Positions 51,464 through 60,486 of a stretch of DNA of 64,000 bases are shown here, piece after piece. The stretch spans positions 620,001 through 684,000 of the forward strand of contig NZ_JACOEA010000001.1 of NCBI RefSeq assembly GCF_014281125.1, in the 5' to 3' direction. Below the pieces are notes generated by a model. The model was given only the letters and a program-made list of their open reading frames with translations, was not told the DNA's origin and ran no database searches. The position numbers were made by a program, and so were the translations under genes. The stretch is from Lawsonibacter celer. Lineage in GTDB: Bacteria > Bacillota > Clostridia > Oscillospirales > Oscillospiraceae. The first letter of the stretch is position 1. Each line of letters begins with the position of its first letter.

Positions 51464-52330
51464 ATGTGGATTTCTGATCACTGGAAGGACTACGAGCTGC
51501 TGGACTGCGGCGGTGGGGAGCGGCTGGAGCGCTGGGGGAAGTATCTGCTGGTGCGCCCCGATCCCCAGGCAATCTGGCGGCCGGAGGGGACACACCCCGG
51601 CTGGCAGCGTTGCGACGGGCGCTATCAGCGCTCCCCCTCGGGCGGCGGACAGTGGAGCAAAAAGGACCTGCCTGAGCGTTGGAGTGTGGATTATGGTCCC
51701 CTCATCTTCAACATCAAACCTATGAATTTCAAGCACACCGGGCTCTTTCCGGAGCAGGCGGCCAACTGGGATTTCGCCATGGAGCGCATCCGCTCGGCCA
51801 GGCGGCCCATCCGTGTGCTCAATCTGTTCGCGTACACAGGCGGGGCCACGGCGGCCTGCGCCGCGGCGGGAGCCTCCGTGTGCCATGTGGATGCGGCCCG
51901 GGGTATGGTGGCCTGGGCCAGGGAGAACGCCAGGTCCTCCGGCCTGGAGAGCGCCCCCATCCGCTGGATTGTGGACGACTGCGGCAAATTTGTCGAGCGG
52001 GAGATCCGTCGGGGGCGGCAGTACGATGCGGTTATCATGGACCCGCCCTCTTATGGCCGCGGCCCCTCCGGAGAGGTGTGGAAGCTGGAGGAGAATCTGC
52101 CTGCTTTTGTGGAGCTTGTGGCCGGGGTCCTCTCGGACAATCCCCTGTTTTTCCTGATCAACTCCTACACCACCGGTCTCTCCGCCTCGGTGCTCACCTA
52201 CCTGCTGGAGACCATCGTCTCCCGCCGGTTCGGCGGTCACACCGAGAGCCAGGAGCTGGGCCTGCACGTCTCCGCCACCGGGCTGGCTCTGCCCGCCGGG
52301 GCCACGGGTCGGTGGATGGCGTCGCCATAG
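51464..52330 (+). CDS. SAM-dependent methyltransferase, RlmI/YccW-like
   Basis: A 288-residue class I methyltransferase. The SAM loop is VLNLFAYTGGATAACAAAGA (about residue 120), acidic ligand VCHVDAARGMV, and the catalytic DPPSYGRG near 195 typical of base-modifying rRNA methyltransferases. RlmI methylates C1962 of 23S rRNA, but here the N-terminal PUA domain is missing, so the exact target is uncertain. It sits upstream of ecfA1 where other Firmicutes have rplQ. The ribosome site is weak (GGGG). Confidence 0.85.
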   Translation: MWISDHWKDYELLDCGGGERLERWGKYLLVRPDPQAIWRPEGTHPGWQRCDGRYQRSPSGGGQWSKKDLPERWSVDYGPLIFNIKPMNFKHTGLFPEQAANWDFAMERIRSARRPIRVLNLFAYTGGATAACAAAGASVCHVDAARGMVAWARENARSSGLESAPIRWIVDDCGKFVEREIRRGRQYDAVIMDPPSYGRGPSGEVWKLEENLPAFVELVAGVLSDNPLFFLINSYTTGLSASVLTYLLETIVSRRFGGHTESQELGLHVSATGLALPAGATGRWMASP

Positions 52331-52403
52331 TACCGCAATGCTCCCCACGAGCTCTGGCTGCCGGACGCGTGCGGGGACCTGAATCTGCAAACGAGGTAAT
52401 TTC

Positions 52404-53282
52404 ATGGACCAGGCGATTATCAAAACCAAAGATCTGCGCTTCTCCTATCCCTCCGAGGAGGGGGTGGCCCTTCTGGTGCTGGACGGGGTGAATCTGGAGA
52501 TCCAGCAGGGCTCTTTTGTGGCTGTGCTGGGTCACAACGGCTCCGGAAAATCCACTCTGGCCAAGCATATGAACGCTATTCTGCTGCCCACCGGCGGCGC
52601 GGTATATGTGGACGGTATGGACACCGCGGACGAGGCGCGGCTGCTGGACATCCGGCGCACCGTGGGTATGGTATTCCAGAATCCGGACAACCAGATTGTG
52701 GCTAATGTGGTGGAAGAGGATGTGGCCTTCGCCCCGGAGAATCTGGGCGTTCCCCCGGAGGAAATCCGCCGCCGGGTGGACGAGGCTCTCAGGCAGGTGG
52801 ACATGTATGAATACCGGGAGCACGCACCCCACCTCCTCTCCGGCGGCCAAAAGCAACGGGTGGCTATCGCCGGCGTCATTGCCATGCGCCCCCGGTGCAT
52901 CGTGCTGGACGAGCCCACCGCCATGCTGGACCCCATCGGCCGCGCCGAGGTGCTGCGCACCATTCAGGCGCTGAACCGGGAGAGCGGGGTGACGGTGGTG
53001 CTCATCACCCACCATATGGACGAGGCCGCCCAGGCCGACCGGCTGGTGGTCATGGCCGGCGGCCGGATCGTGGCCGACGGCGCCCCGCGGGCAGTGTTCC
53101 AGCGCGTGGAGGAGCTGAAGTCCGTGGGGCTCACCGTGCCCGAGACCATTCAGCTTTTGTGGCATCTGCGCCAGGCGGGGCTGGACGTCCCCCTGGACGC
53201 CCTGAGCGACGAGGAGTGCGCACAGGCGCTGTTTCAACTTTTAAGCGGCAAGGAAGGAAAAGGCTTTGGAAGCGATTCTTGA
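52404..53282 (+). CDS. ecfA1: Energy-coupling factor transporter ATPase EcfA1
   Basis: A 292-residue ABC ATPase of group II ECF vitamin transporters. Walker A GHNGSGKST, Q-loop VFQNPDNQIVANVVEEDVAFAPENLG (the Q-helix typical of EcfA), signature LSGGQKQR, Walker B CIVLDEPTAMLD. It pairs with EcfA2 and EcfT to energise several substrate-binding S components encoded elsewhere. Overlaps ecfA2 by 17 bp. Confidence 0.95.
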   Translation: MDQAIIKTKDLRFSYPSEEGVALLVLDGVNLEIQQGSFVAVLGHNGSGKSTLAKHMNAILLPTGGAVYVDGMDTADEARLLDIRRTVGMVFQNPDNQIVANVVEEDVAFAPENLGVPPEEIRRRVDEALRQVDMYEYREHAPHLLSGGQKQRVAIAGVIAMRPRCIVLDEPTAMLDPIGRAEVLRTIQALNRESGVTVVLITHHMDEAAQADRLVVMAGGRIVADGAPRAVFQRVEELKSVGLTVPETIQLLWHLRQAGLDVPLDALSDEECAQALFQLLSGKEGKGFGSDS

Positions 53283-54249
53283 AACCCACAAGCTCACCCA
53301 TGTTTACTCCGCCGGCACCCCCTTTGAGCACGCCGCCCTGACCGATGTGGATTTTACCGCATACCGGGGGGAGTATCTGGGGGTCATCGGGCGCACCGGT
53401 TCGGGCAAGTCCACCCTGATCCAGCATCTCAACGGACTTTTGAAGCCTACCTCGGGACAGGTGCGCTTTGAAGGCCGGGACATCTGGGAGAGCAAAGCGC
53501 GCACCCGCCAGACACGCTTTCAGGTGGGGCTGGTGTTTCAGTACCCGGAGTATCAGCTCTTTGAGGAGACGGTCTATCAGGACATCTCCTTCGGTCCCAG
53601 AAACATGGGGCTGGACGAGGGTGAAGTCGACCGCCGGGTGCGGCAGGCCGCGGCCTTTGTGGGTCTGAGTGAACAGGCGCTGGAGCAGTCCCCCTTTGAG
53701 CTTTCCGGCGGCCAAAAGCGGCGGGTAGCGATTGCCGGCGTCATCGCTATGGAGCCCTCTGTGCTGGTGTTGGACGAGCCCACCGCCGGTCTGGACCCGG
53801 TGGGTGTGGAAAGCATTCTTTCCAACATCCGGGACTACCACCGGGCGAAAAACGCCACCATCATCCTGGTCTCCCACTCCATGGACCAGGTGGCCCGCAC
53901 CGTGGACCGTCTGGTGGTGGTGGAAAACGGTCGTATTCCCTTTACCGGCGCGCCCCGGGAGGTATTTGCCCACGGGGCGGAGCTGGCGCGCATGGGCCTG
54001 GGCGTGCCCGCCATGACCCGCGTCTTCCACCGGCTGCGCGCTATGGGCGTAGACATCGACCCGTCGGTGTACACCGTGGAGCAGGCCAGGGACGCCATTT
54101 TGGCTAAACTCGATCGGGGTCCCCACAAAGCCGGACAGCGACTTTGTGGGGAGGGGAAGAAGGAGCCTGCGGATATGGAATTTTCAGCATCCCTGGCTGA
54201 AAATGGAATGGAACATACTCCTTCTGACGAGGGAAAGGGGGCGGAGTAA
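53266..54249 (+). CDS. ecfA2: Energy-coupling factor transporter ATPase EcfA2 with an extended tail
   Basis: A 327-residue second ATPase: Walker A GRTGSGKST, VFQYPEYQLFEETVYQDISFGPRNMG, signature LSGGQKRR, Walker B VLVLDEPTAGLD. The family norm is about 285-290 residues; the last 40 (after DAILAKL) are hydrophilic, low-complexity and encoded by two small inverted repeats (54120-54152, 54181-54203). TTG start inside ecfA1. ecfT begins directly after its stop. Confidence 0.95.
   Translation: MEAILETHKLTHVYSAGTPFEHAALTDVDFTAYRGEYLGVIGRTGSGKSTLIQHLNGLLKPTSGQVRFEGRDIWESKARTRQTRFQVGLVFQYPEYQLFEETVYQDISFGPRNMGLDEGEVDRRVRQAAAFVGLSEQALEQSPFELSGGQKRRVAIAGVIAMEPSVLVLDEPTAGLDPVGVESILSNIRDYHRAKNATIILVSHSMDQVARTVDRLVVVENGRIPFTGAPREVFAHGAELARMGLGVPAMTRVFHRLRAMGVDIDPSVYTVEQARDAILAKLDRGPHKAGQRLCGEGKKEPADMEFSASLAENGMEHTPSDEGKGAE
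54120..54152. repeat. Inverted repeat inside the ecfA2 tail
   Basis: TCCCCACAAAG (54120-54130) and CTTTGTGGGGA (54142-54152) are perfect complements, inside the part of ecfA2 that other homologs lack. A second 8-bp inverted repeat follows at 54181-54203. Confidence 0.75.
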
Positions 54250-55062
54250 ATGGCCCTGAAGGACATTACGCTGGGGCAGTACTTCCCCGGCTCCACCGTC
54301 CTGCACCGGCTGGATCCCCGCACCAAGCTGGTGGGTACTGTAGCCTATATTGTGGCCCTCTTCCTGGCCAAACAGCTGGTCTCCTACGGGATTTTGCTTG
54401 TGCTTCTGGCCGTCCTCATCGCCGTATCCAAGGTAGGGCTGAAGGCCATTGTGCGTGGGATGAAGCCCGTGCTGGTCATTGTCATCATTACTGCGGTGCT
54501 CAACCTGTTCTATACCTCCGGAGGCGGTACGCCGCTCGTGCAGTTCTGGATTTTTAAAATCTACCCCGAAGGTATCTGGGCCGCTGTTTTCATGGTGCTG
54601 CGCATCTTTATGCTGATTACATGTACCTTCCTGCTCACCTACACCACCTCCCCCATCATGCTGACAGACGGCCTGGAGCGGCTGCTGGGCCCCCTGAAGC
54701 GGATCGGCCTGCCGGTCCATGAGCTGTCCATGATGATGTCCATCGCCCTGCGGTTCATCCCCACCCTGATAGAGGAGACGGATAAGATCATGTCCGCCCA
54801 AAAGGCCAGGGGCGCGGACTTTGACACCGGCAATCTGATGCAGAAGGCCAAGGCCCTGCTTCCCCTGCTGGTGCCCCTGTTCATCTCCGCCTTCCGCCGG
54901 GCGGACGAGCTGGCCACCGCCATGGAGTGCCGCTGCTACCACGGCGGCGAGGGCCGCACCCGTCTGCGCCAATTGAAGCTGCGGGGCATGGACATCGCCT
55001 TTCTGGCGGGCTGCCTGACCCTTTGCGTGGGAATCGGCGTGCTGCGGTATTTGGGTCTATAA
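54250..55062 (+). CDS. ecfT: Energy-coupling factor transporter membrane subunit EcfT
   Basis: A 270-residue transmembrane scaffold with five to six helices. The start GQYFPGSTVLHRLDPRTKL and the two coupling helices with Ala-Arg-Gly (SAQKARGADF and ATAMECRCYHGGEGRT) bind the EcfA pair. Common T component for vitamin and metal S components. Stop-to-start contact with ecfA2. Confidence 0.95.
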   Translation: MALKDITLGQYFPGSTVLHRLDPRTKLVGTVAYIVALFLAKQLVSYGILLVLLAVLIAVSKVGLKAIVRGMKPVLVIVIITAVLNLFYTSGGGTPLVQFWIFKIYPEGIWAAVFMVLRIFMLITCTFLLTYTTSPIMLTDGLERLLGPLKRIGLPVHELSMMMSIALRFIPTLIEETDKIMSAQKARGADFDTGNLMQKAKALLPLLVPLFISAFRRADELATAMECRCYHGGEGRTRLRQLKLRGMDIAFLAGCLTLCVGIGVLRYLGL

Positions 55063-55101
55063 CCCATGCTTTATAAAATTTTTATGAGAGTTTAAAGCTT
55101 T

Positions 55102-55851
55102 ATGAGGAACATTGCGCTAAAATTAATGTATGTAGGCACGGCCTATCACGGATGGCAGGTCCAAAAAAACGCCGTGACCGTGGCTGAGACCCTGGAAAAG
55201 GCTCTGGCCACCGTGGTATGCCATCCGGTCAAATGCACCGGGGCCGGGCGCACAGACGCCGGGGTCCACGCGGAGGTCTACATCGCCAATTTCCGCACCC
55301 ATTCCAAAATCCCCTGTGAGCGCATCCCTCTGGCGGTGAATACCCGCCTGCCCGAGGACATTGTGGTGGTAAAGGCCACTGAGGTGCCGGAGTCGTTTAA
55401 CGCCATCGGCTCCTGCCTGAAGAAGGAGTATACCTACCGCATCTACAATTCCCGGCTGGGGAATGCGTTTTATGTCAACCGTGCTTGGTTCTATCCCAAG
55501 CGTCTGGACGAGGCGGTGATGCGGCGGGCGGCCAGCCACTTTGTGGGCACCCACGATTTCGCCGCTGTCCGCTCTGTGGGCACACAGACCAAAACAACCG
55601 TGCGCACGGTCCACTATTTCGACGTAGTCCGCAGCGGAGATCTGATTGAATGTAAGGTATGCGCCGACGGCTTTTTGTACAACATGGTACGGGCCATGGT
55701 GGGCACCTGCATCTATGCTGCTGAGGGAAAGTTTTCCCCAGACGACGTGCCCGCTATTCTGGAGGGTAAATGCCGCACCGCCGCAGGCCCCACCGCGCCG
55801 CCGGGCGGACTATACATGACCAGACTCTGGTACAATGAGGATGTTTTATAA
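55102..55851 (+). CDS. truA: tRNA pseudouridine synthase A
   Basis: A 249-residue enzyme making pseudouridine 38-40 in the tRNA anticodon arm. Catalytic aspartate in GAGRTDAGVHAE, with YVGTAYHGWQVQ at the start and ADGFLYNMVRAMVGT near the end. Located after ecfT as in most Firmicutes. Its end overlaps the next gene's leader. Confidence 0.96.
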   Translation: MRNIALKLMYVGTAYHGWQVQKNAVTVAETLEKALATVVCHPVKCTGAGRTDAGVHAEVYIANFRTHSKIPCERIPLAVNTRLPEDIVVVKATEVPESFNAIGSCLKKEYTYRIYNSRLGNAFYVNRAWFYPKRLDEAVMRRAASHFVGTHDFAAVRSVGTQTKTTVRTVHYFDVVRSGDLIECKVCADGFLYNMVRAMVGTCIYAAEGKFSPDDVPAILEGKCRTAAGPTAPPGGLYMTRLWYNEDVL

Positions 55852-55852
55852 G

Positions 55853-57043
55853 ATGGAAGAAAACCGCCGGGACACGCAGGCCCCTGAGAAGAGAAAACCG
55901 AATCTGTTGGTCCGTCTGCTGGCTTTTCTGGTGACTCTGGCCCTGGTGCTGGGCGCGGTTGCGCTGGTGGTCAACCGGGACCGGCTCAATCTGGACGCGG
56001 TGAAGCGCTATTTTTCCTACCGCGATCTGGAGCGCAGCGACAGCGGCCAGGCCCAGTCCTTCCGGGTGGATGGCGGCGATTCCAGCCGCTACGCCAGCGT
56101 GGACGGCGATCTGCTCCTCTGCTTCACAAAGGGAGTAAAGCTCTACTCAGGCAGCGGAACGGTCTACGTGGAAGACACCATCGCTTTGGAAAACCCGGTG
56201 GTGGACGCAGCCGGCAAGACCGCGCTGGTCTATGACGCGGGCGGGCAGGAACTGCGGGTCTACGCCGGCCGCGCCGAGGTTTTTTCCCTTACCCTGGAGG
56301 AAAACCGCAGCCTGCTCTCCGCCCGGGTCAATGAGAACGGCTGGCTGGCCGTTACCGCCCAGGAGAGCGGCTACAAGGGGGCCGTTACCGTCTACAACGG
56401 CAGCTATACCCCGGTGATGCAGGTCAGCCTGTCCAGCCGATTTATTATGGACGCCGTACTCGCGCCGGACAACAGCGCTTTGGCTGTCCTCACCATCGGC
56501 GTGGGAGAGCGGGAATTTGAAAGCCGCATTGATTTTTACCGGCTGGACCGTAAGGAGGAAAGCGACCAGCCAGACGCCTCCTGTTCCATTGGAAACAATG
56601 CTGTGCTGGATCTGCGCTGGAGCAGTGACGGGGTCTGGGCTCTGGGGGAGTCAGCAGTCAGTCTGGCTACGGCGGACGGCAGTCTGACTGGCACATACGA
56701 CTACGGCGGGCGCTACCTCAAGGGCTTTTCCCTGGGTGGAAACGGAACCGCCGCACTGCTGCTGGGCAAATACCGGGCCGGCAGCAGCGCGGAGCTGGTG
56801 GTGACGGACGAAGCCGGTCAGGCCCGTGCCAGCCTCCCTCTGGAGGAACAGGTCCTCTCCCTCTCCGCCGCCGGGCGCTATGTGGCAGTGCTCACCGCCG
56901 ACCGGCTGGACATCTATGACCAAGATCTCAACCTCTATAGTACCCTCTCCGGCACCCAGGGTGCCCGGCAGGTGCTGCAGCGCTCTGACGGCTCGGCCAT
57001 GCTCATTGGCGACGGCGCCGCCCAGCTCTATGTACCCCAATAA
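55853..57043 (+). CDS. DUF5711 family membrane-anchored beta-propeller protein
   Basis: A 396-residue protein: basic cytoplasmic tail, one transmembrane helix (about 18-40), then an extracellular domain made of repeated beta-strand pairs (VYVEDTIALENPVVDAAGKTALVYDAGGQELRVY and later copies), consistent with a WD40/YVTN-like propeller. The family is common in Clostridia next to CvpA-type genes and has no known role. Start at 55853 chosen because GAGGATG precedes it; ATGs at 55835 and 55841 lie inside truA. Confidence 0.8.
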   Translation: MEENRRDTQAPEKRKPNLLVRLLAFLVTLALVLGAVALVVNRDRLNLDAVKRYFSYRDLERSDSGQAQSFRVDGGDSSRYASVDGDLLLCFTKGVKLYSGSGTVYVEDTIALENPVVDAAGKTALVYDAGGQELRVYAGRAEVFSLTLEENRSLLSARVNENGWLAVTAQESGYKGAVTVYNGSYTPVMQVSLSSRFIMDAVLAPDNSALAVLTIGVGEREFESRIDFYRLDRKEESDQPDASCSIGNNAVLDLRWSSDGVWALGESAVSLATADGSLTGTYDYGGRYLKGFSLGGNGTAALLLGKYRAGSSAELVVTDEAGQARASLPLEEQVLSLSAAGRYVAVLTADRLDIYDQDLNLYSTLSGTQGARQVLQRSDGSAMLIGDGAAQLYVPQ

Positions 57044-57058
57044 GTCTGGAGGAACCTT

Positions 57059-57787
57059 ATGGGCGTTTTTCTAATTTTTGATCTCATTATCCTGATCCTG
57101 CTGGTGGTATTCGCCGTGCGCGGCGCGCACCGGGGACTGGTCCTCTCCCTGTGTGGGCTGGTGGCCGTGGTTGTGGCCTTTGCAGGCGCCGGCATCGCTG
57201 CGCGCACCCTTTCCCCCATGGTGGCCGACGCGCTGGAGCCCCGCTTTGCCGCGGCCATTGAAAAGCGGTTGGATGAATCCATCGCAGACTCCAAGCCCCA
57301 GGAAACCCTACCGCCGGAGGAGACGGACGGCGGCGCAGGGACACAGGCGGACGATCCGCTCCACGACGTGCTGGATGCGCTGCGGGATATGGGCCTGTAT
57401 AAAAACCTCATCAACACCATTGATCATGCGGTGGAACAGGGCATGACCGAGGTGGCCGCCAGCGCGGCTGCCAAGGCAGCTGCGGCTATGGCCCAGTCGG
57501 TGGCCTATTTAGCGCTGTTTCTGCTGGCCTTTGTGCTCATTCTTCTGCTCTGGCGGCTGGTCAGCCATGCCCTGGACCTGGTGGCGCGCCTGCCCGGGCT
57601 GCATTTTCTCAACAAGACCCTGGGCGCGGCCTTCGGGCTGGTGCAGTGCTGCATCGTGCTTTTTATCGCCGCGTGGCTCATCCAGTTTCTAGGGAATTTT
57701 ATCCCGGAGGAAGCGGTGGAACAGACCTATCTGCTGCGTTTTTTTATGACCACCAATCCCTTTTCCCTGCTGAGCGGGCTAAATTAA
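57059..57787 (+). CDS. CvpA family membrane protein
   Basis: A 242-residue protein with four hydrophobic helices and the CvpA pattern: IFDLIILILLVVFAVRGAHRGLVLSLCGLVA at the start, then LAFVLILLLWRLVSHALDLVARLPGLHFLNKTLGAAFGLVQ. A hydrophilic loop (about 60-110) rich in Asp, Glu and Pro separates the first and second halves and is longer than usual. CvpA relatives affect colicin V export and membrane stress. RBS GGAGG precedes it. Confidence 0.85.
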   Translation: MGVFLIFDLIILILLVVFAVRGAHRGLVLSLCGLVAVVVAFAGAGIAARTLSPMVADALEPRFAAAIEKRLDESIADSKPQETLPPEETDGGAGTQADDPLHDVLDALRDMGLYKNLINTIDHAVEQGMTEVAASAAAKAAAAMAQSVAYLALFLLAFVLILLLWRLVSHALDLVARLPGLHFLNKTLGAAFGLVQCCIVLFIAAWLIQFLGNFIPEEAVEQTYLLRFFMTTNPFSLLSGLN

Positions 57788-57875
57788 GGAATTTCTCTGT
57801 GATTCATACGCAGTTCACAATTTCGGGTTAGAATTATTTTTCCGGGACGATTGTTCCAAAAAGGAGTTGACACAC

Positions 57876-60428
57876 ATGCAACCGACACTTTGTTCCAGAT
57901 GCCATAAAAATGTGGCCGTTATCTTTATTCAAAAGATTGAGAATGGCAGCACCAAGAGCGAAGGACTGTGCCTGAAATGCGCAAAAGAACTGGGCATCAA
58001 GCCCGTTGAAGATATGATGCAGAAGATGGGTATCTCCGACGAGGACCTGGAGGGCATCACCAATGAGATGATGTCCGCTTTCGGCGGAGCCGAAGGAATG
58101 GAGGGTCTTATGGTCTCCGACGACGACGGCGATGAGGACGAGGATGAGGGCAAGACCGCCACCTTCCCGTTCCTGAACAAGCTCTTCGGCGCGGCGCAGC
58201 AGCCTCAACAGCCCGGCGACACCCCCAAGGAGGGCGCACGTCCGGGCCGCGAGGAGAAAGAAAAGCCCAACGGCAAGGGGGAAAAGCCCCCAAAGCGCAA
58301 ATTTTTGGAGAATTACTGCATCTCTCTGACCCAGAAGGCCGCCGAGGGCAAGCTGGACCGCATCATTGGCCGGGATGAGGAGATCCAGCGCACCATTCAG
58401 ATCCTTAACCGCCGGCAGAAAAACAACCCCTGCCTCATCGGCGAGCCCGGCGTGGGCAAAACCGCCATCGCGGAGGGGCTGGCCCAAAAGATTTTTCAGG
58501 GCGACGTTCCCTACAAGCTGCTGGACAAGGAGGTCTATCTGCTGGATCTGACCGCCCTGGTGGCGGGCACCCAGTTCCGCGGCCAGTTTGAGTCCCGCAT
58601 GAAGGGCCTGATTGAGGAGATCAAGAAGCTGGGCAATATCATTCTGGTGATCGACGAGGTGCACAACATCGTGGGCGCCGGGGACGCCGAGGGCTCCATG
58701 AATGCGGCCAACATCCTCAAGCCTGCCCTCTCCCGAGGGGAAATTCAGGTCATCGGCGCCACTACCCTCACCGAGTACCGCAAATACATTGAGAAGGACT
58801 CCGCCCTGGAGCGGCGCTTCCAGCCCGTAATGGTGGATGAGCCCTCCATTGAGGACAGTGTGAAGATCATTGAGGGCATCGCCCCTTATTATGAGAAATA
58901 CCACTTTGTCTCCATTTCCCCGGAAATCTGCCGGCTGGCGGTGACCATGAGCGAGCGGTACATCACCGACCGTTTCCTGCCCGACAAGGCCATTGACCTG
59001 ATCGATGAGGCCTGTTCCGACGTGAATCTGCACAACAAAAATCTAGCCCGGGAGCAGGAGGTCAAGAAGGAGCTGGAGCTGCTGAGCAACCAGCGGGACG
59101 CCCTCATGGGAGAATCCAACGCCCGGGACGTGAAGCGCCAAACGGCCCTGAAGAACAATGAGGGCCGTCAGACGGAGATCCGTAGGGAGCTGAACAAGCT
59201 CAGCGCAGAGCACGACTCTCTGGTTGGCAACCCCGCCACCCAGGAGGCCTTGCGGGCCAATGAGAGCCGTCAGGCCGCCTATCAGAAGGAGCTGACTGCT
59301 CTGCGGGAAGAGCGGGAGAGCCTCCTCAGCGACGAGGGCTCCGGCCACGACTATGAGCAGCTGGCCGCCATCAAGAGCCGGGAGCTCCAGCTTCAGGAGG
59401 AGCTGGGCAAGCTGGACGCCCAGAGCGCCCCACCCCTGACCGTGGAACACCTGGCCCGGGTCATCGAGCTGTGGACCAAAATCCCCGCCAGCCAGATCCA
59501 GGAGGCAGAGTACGAGCGCCTGGCCAAGCTGGAGGAGCGGCTGAAGACCCATATCATCGGGCAGGACGAGGCCGTCCACGCCGTGGCTACCGCCGTGCGG
59601 CGGGGCCGGGTGGGAATCGCCTCCAAGCGCAAGCCCGTGTCGTTCATCTTTGTGGGCTCCACAGGTGTGGGCAAGACCGAGCTGGTCAAGCAACTGGCCT
59701 TGGATATGTTTCACTCCCCCGAGTCCCTGATCCGCCTGGATATGTCCGAGTTTATGGAGAAGTTTGCCGTCTCACGCATTATCGGCTCTCCCCCGGGCTA
59801 TGTGGGCTATGACGAGGCGGGTCAGCTCACTGAAAAGGTACGCCGCAAGCCCTACTGCGTCATTCTCTTCGATGAGATCGAGAAGGCCCATCCGGATGTG
59901 CTCAACATTCTGCTGCAAATTCTGGACGACGGCCACATTACCGACGCCCAGGGCCGCAACGTAAACTTTGAGAACACGGTCGTCGTCATGACCTCCAACG
60001 CGGGCAGTGAGGCCAAGGGCTCGGGCAGCGTGGGCTTCGGCCGCACTGCCAACGAGCAGGGCCGTGAGCGGGCCATGAAGGCCCTGGAGAGCTTTCTGCG
60101 ACCGGAGTTTATCAACCGGGTGGACGAAATCGTCTACTTCAACAAGCTCACGGAGGAAAACTTCAAGGCCATTGCCTCCATTATGCTGGGCGAGCTCCGG
60201 GACAACCTCAAAGAGAAAGGCATCGCCTTCACCTGGGACGACGCCCTGCTGGACGCCCTGGTTAAGAAGTCCTACTCTCAGACCTACGGCGCCCGCAATC
60301 TGCGCCGTCAGATTCAGAAGGACCTGGAGGACGAGATTGCCACCAGGCTCATCGACAGCTATCTCACTCCCGTCAGCCAGATGAAGGCCACCGCCGACGG
60401 GGAACAGATCCAGCTTCTCTCTCTGTAA
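57876..60428 (+). CDS. Zinc-finger Clp ATPase (ClpE/ClpC-like)
   Basis: An 850-residue Hsp100 unfoldase. Residues 6-35 form a C4 zinc finger (CSRC and CLKC), like ClpE and McsA. An acidic stretch (about 83-92) and a Pro/Glu/Lys linker follow. AAA+ D1 has Walker A GEPGVGKT (about 189), D2 has GSTGVGKT (about 593) and arginine-finger motifs. The middle domain (about 390-540) is a long coiled coil. SVGFG near residue 717 is the ClpP-docking loop (VGF), so it should feed ClpP. Start ATG 57876 has AAGGAG nine bases upstream. No CtsR box was seen. Confidence 0.9.
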   Translation: MQPTLCSRCHKNVAVIFIQKIENGSTKSEGLCLKCAKELGIKPVEDMMQKMGISDEDLEGITNEMMSAFGGAEGMEGLMVSDDDGDEDEDEGKTATFPFLNKLFGAAQQPQQPGDTPKEGARPGREEKEKPNGKGEKPPKRKFLENYCISLTQKAAEGKLDRIIGRDEEIQRTIQILNRRQKNNPCLIGEPGVGKTAIAEGLAQKIFQGDVPYKLLDKEVYLLDLTALVAGTQFRGQFESRMKGLIEEIKKLGNIILVIDEVHNIVGAGDAEGSMNAANILKPALSRGEIQVIGATTLTEYRKYIEKDSALERRFQPVMVDEPSIEDSVKIIEGIAPYYEKYHFVSISPEICRLAVTMSERYITDRFLPDKAIDLIDEACSDVNLHNKNLAREQEVKKELELLSNQRDALMGESNARDVKRQTALKNNEGRQTEIRRELNKLSAEHDSLVGNPATQEALRANESRQAAYQKELTALREERESLLSDEGSGHDYEQLAAIKSRELQLQEELGKLDAQSAPPLTVEHLARVIELWTKIPASQIQEAEYERLAKLEERLKTHIIGQDEAVHAVATAVRRGRVGIASKRKPVSFIFVGSTGVGKTELVKQLALDMFHSPESLIRLDMSEFMEKFAVSRIIGSPPGYVGYDEAGQLTEKVRRKPYCVILFDEIEKAHPDVLNILLQILDDGHITDAQGRNVNFENTVVVMTSNAGSEAKGSGSVGFGRTANEQGRERAMKALESFLRPEFINRVDEIVYFNKLTEENFKAIASIMLGELRDNLKEKGIAFTWDDALLDALVKKSYSQTYGARNLRRQIQKDLEDEIATRLIDSYLTPVSQMKATADGEQIQLLSL

Positions 60429-60437
60429 GTGATCCAA

Positions 60438-60475
60438 AACAGGGCCGGCATACCGAGGTATGCCGGCCCTGTTTT
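60438..60475. terminator. Terminator after the Clp gene
   Basis: Seventeen-bp perfect arms (60438-60454, 60457-60473), then TTTTTG. It faces the convergent permease gene as well. Confidence 0.92.
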
Positions 60476-60486
60476 TGTGTCTTTTC

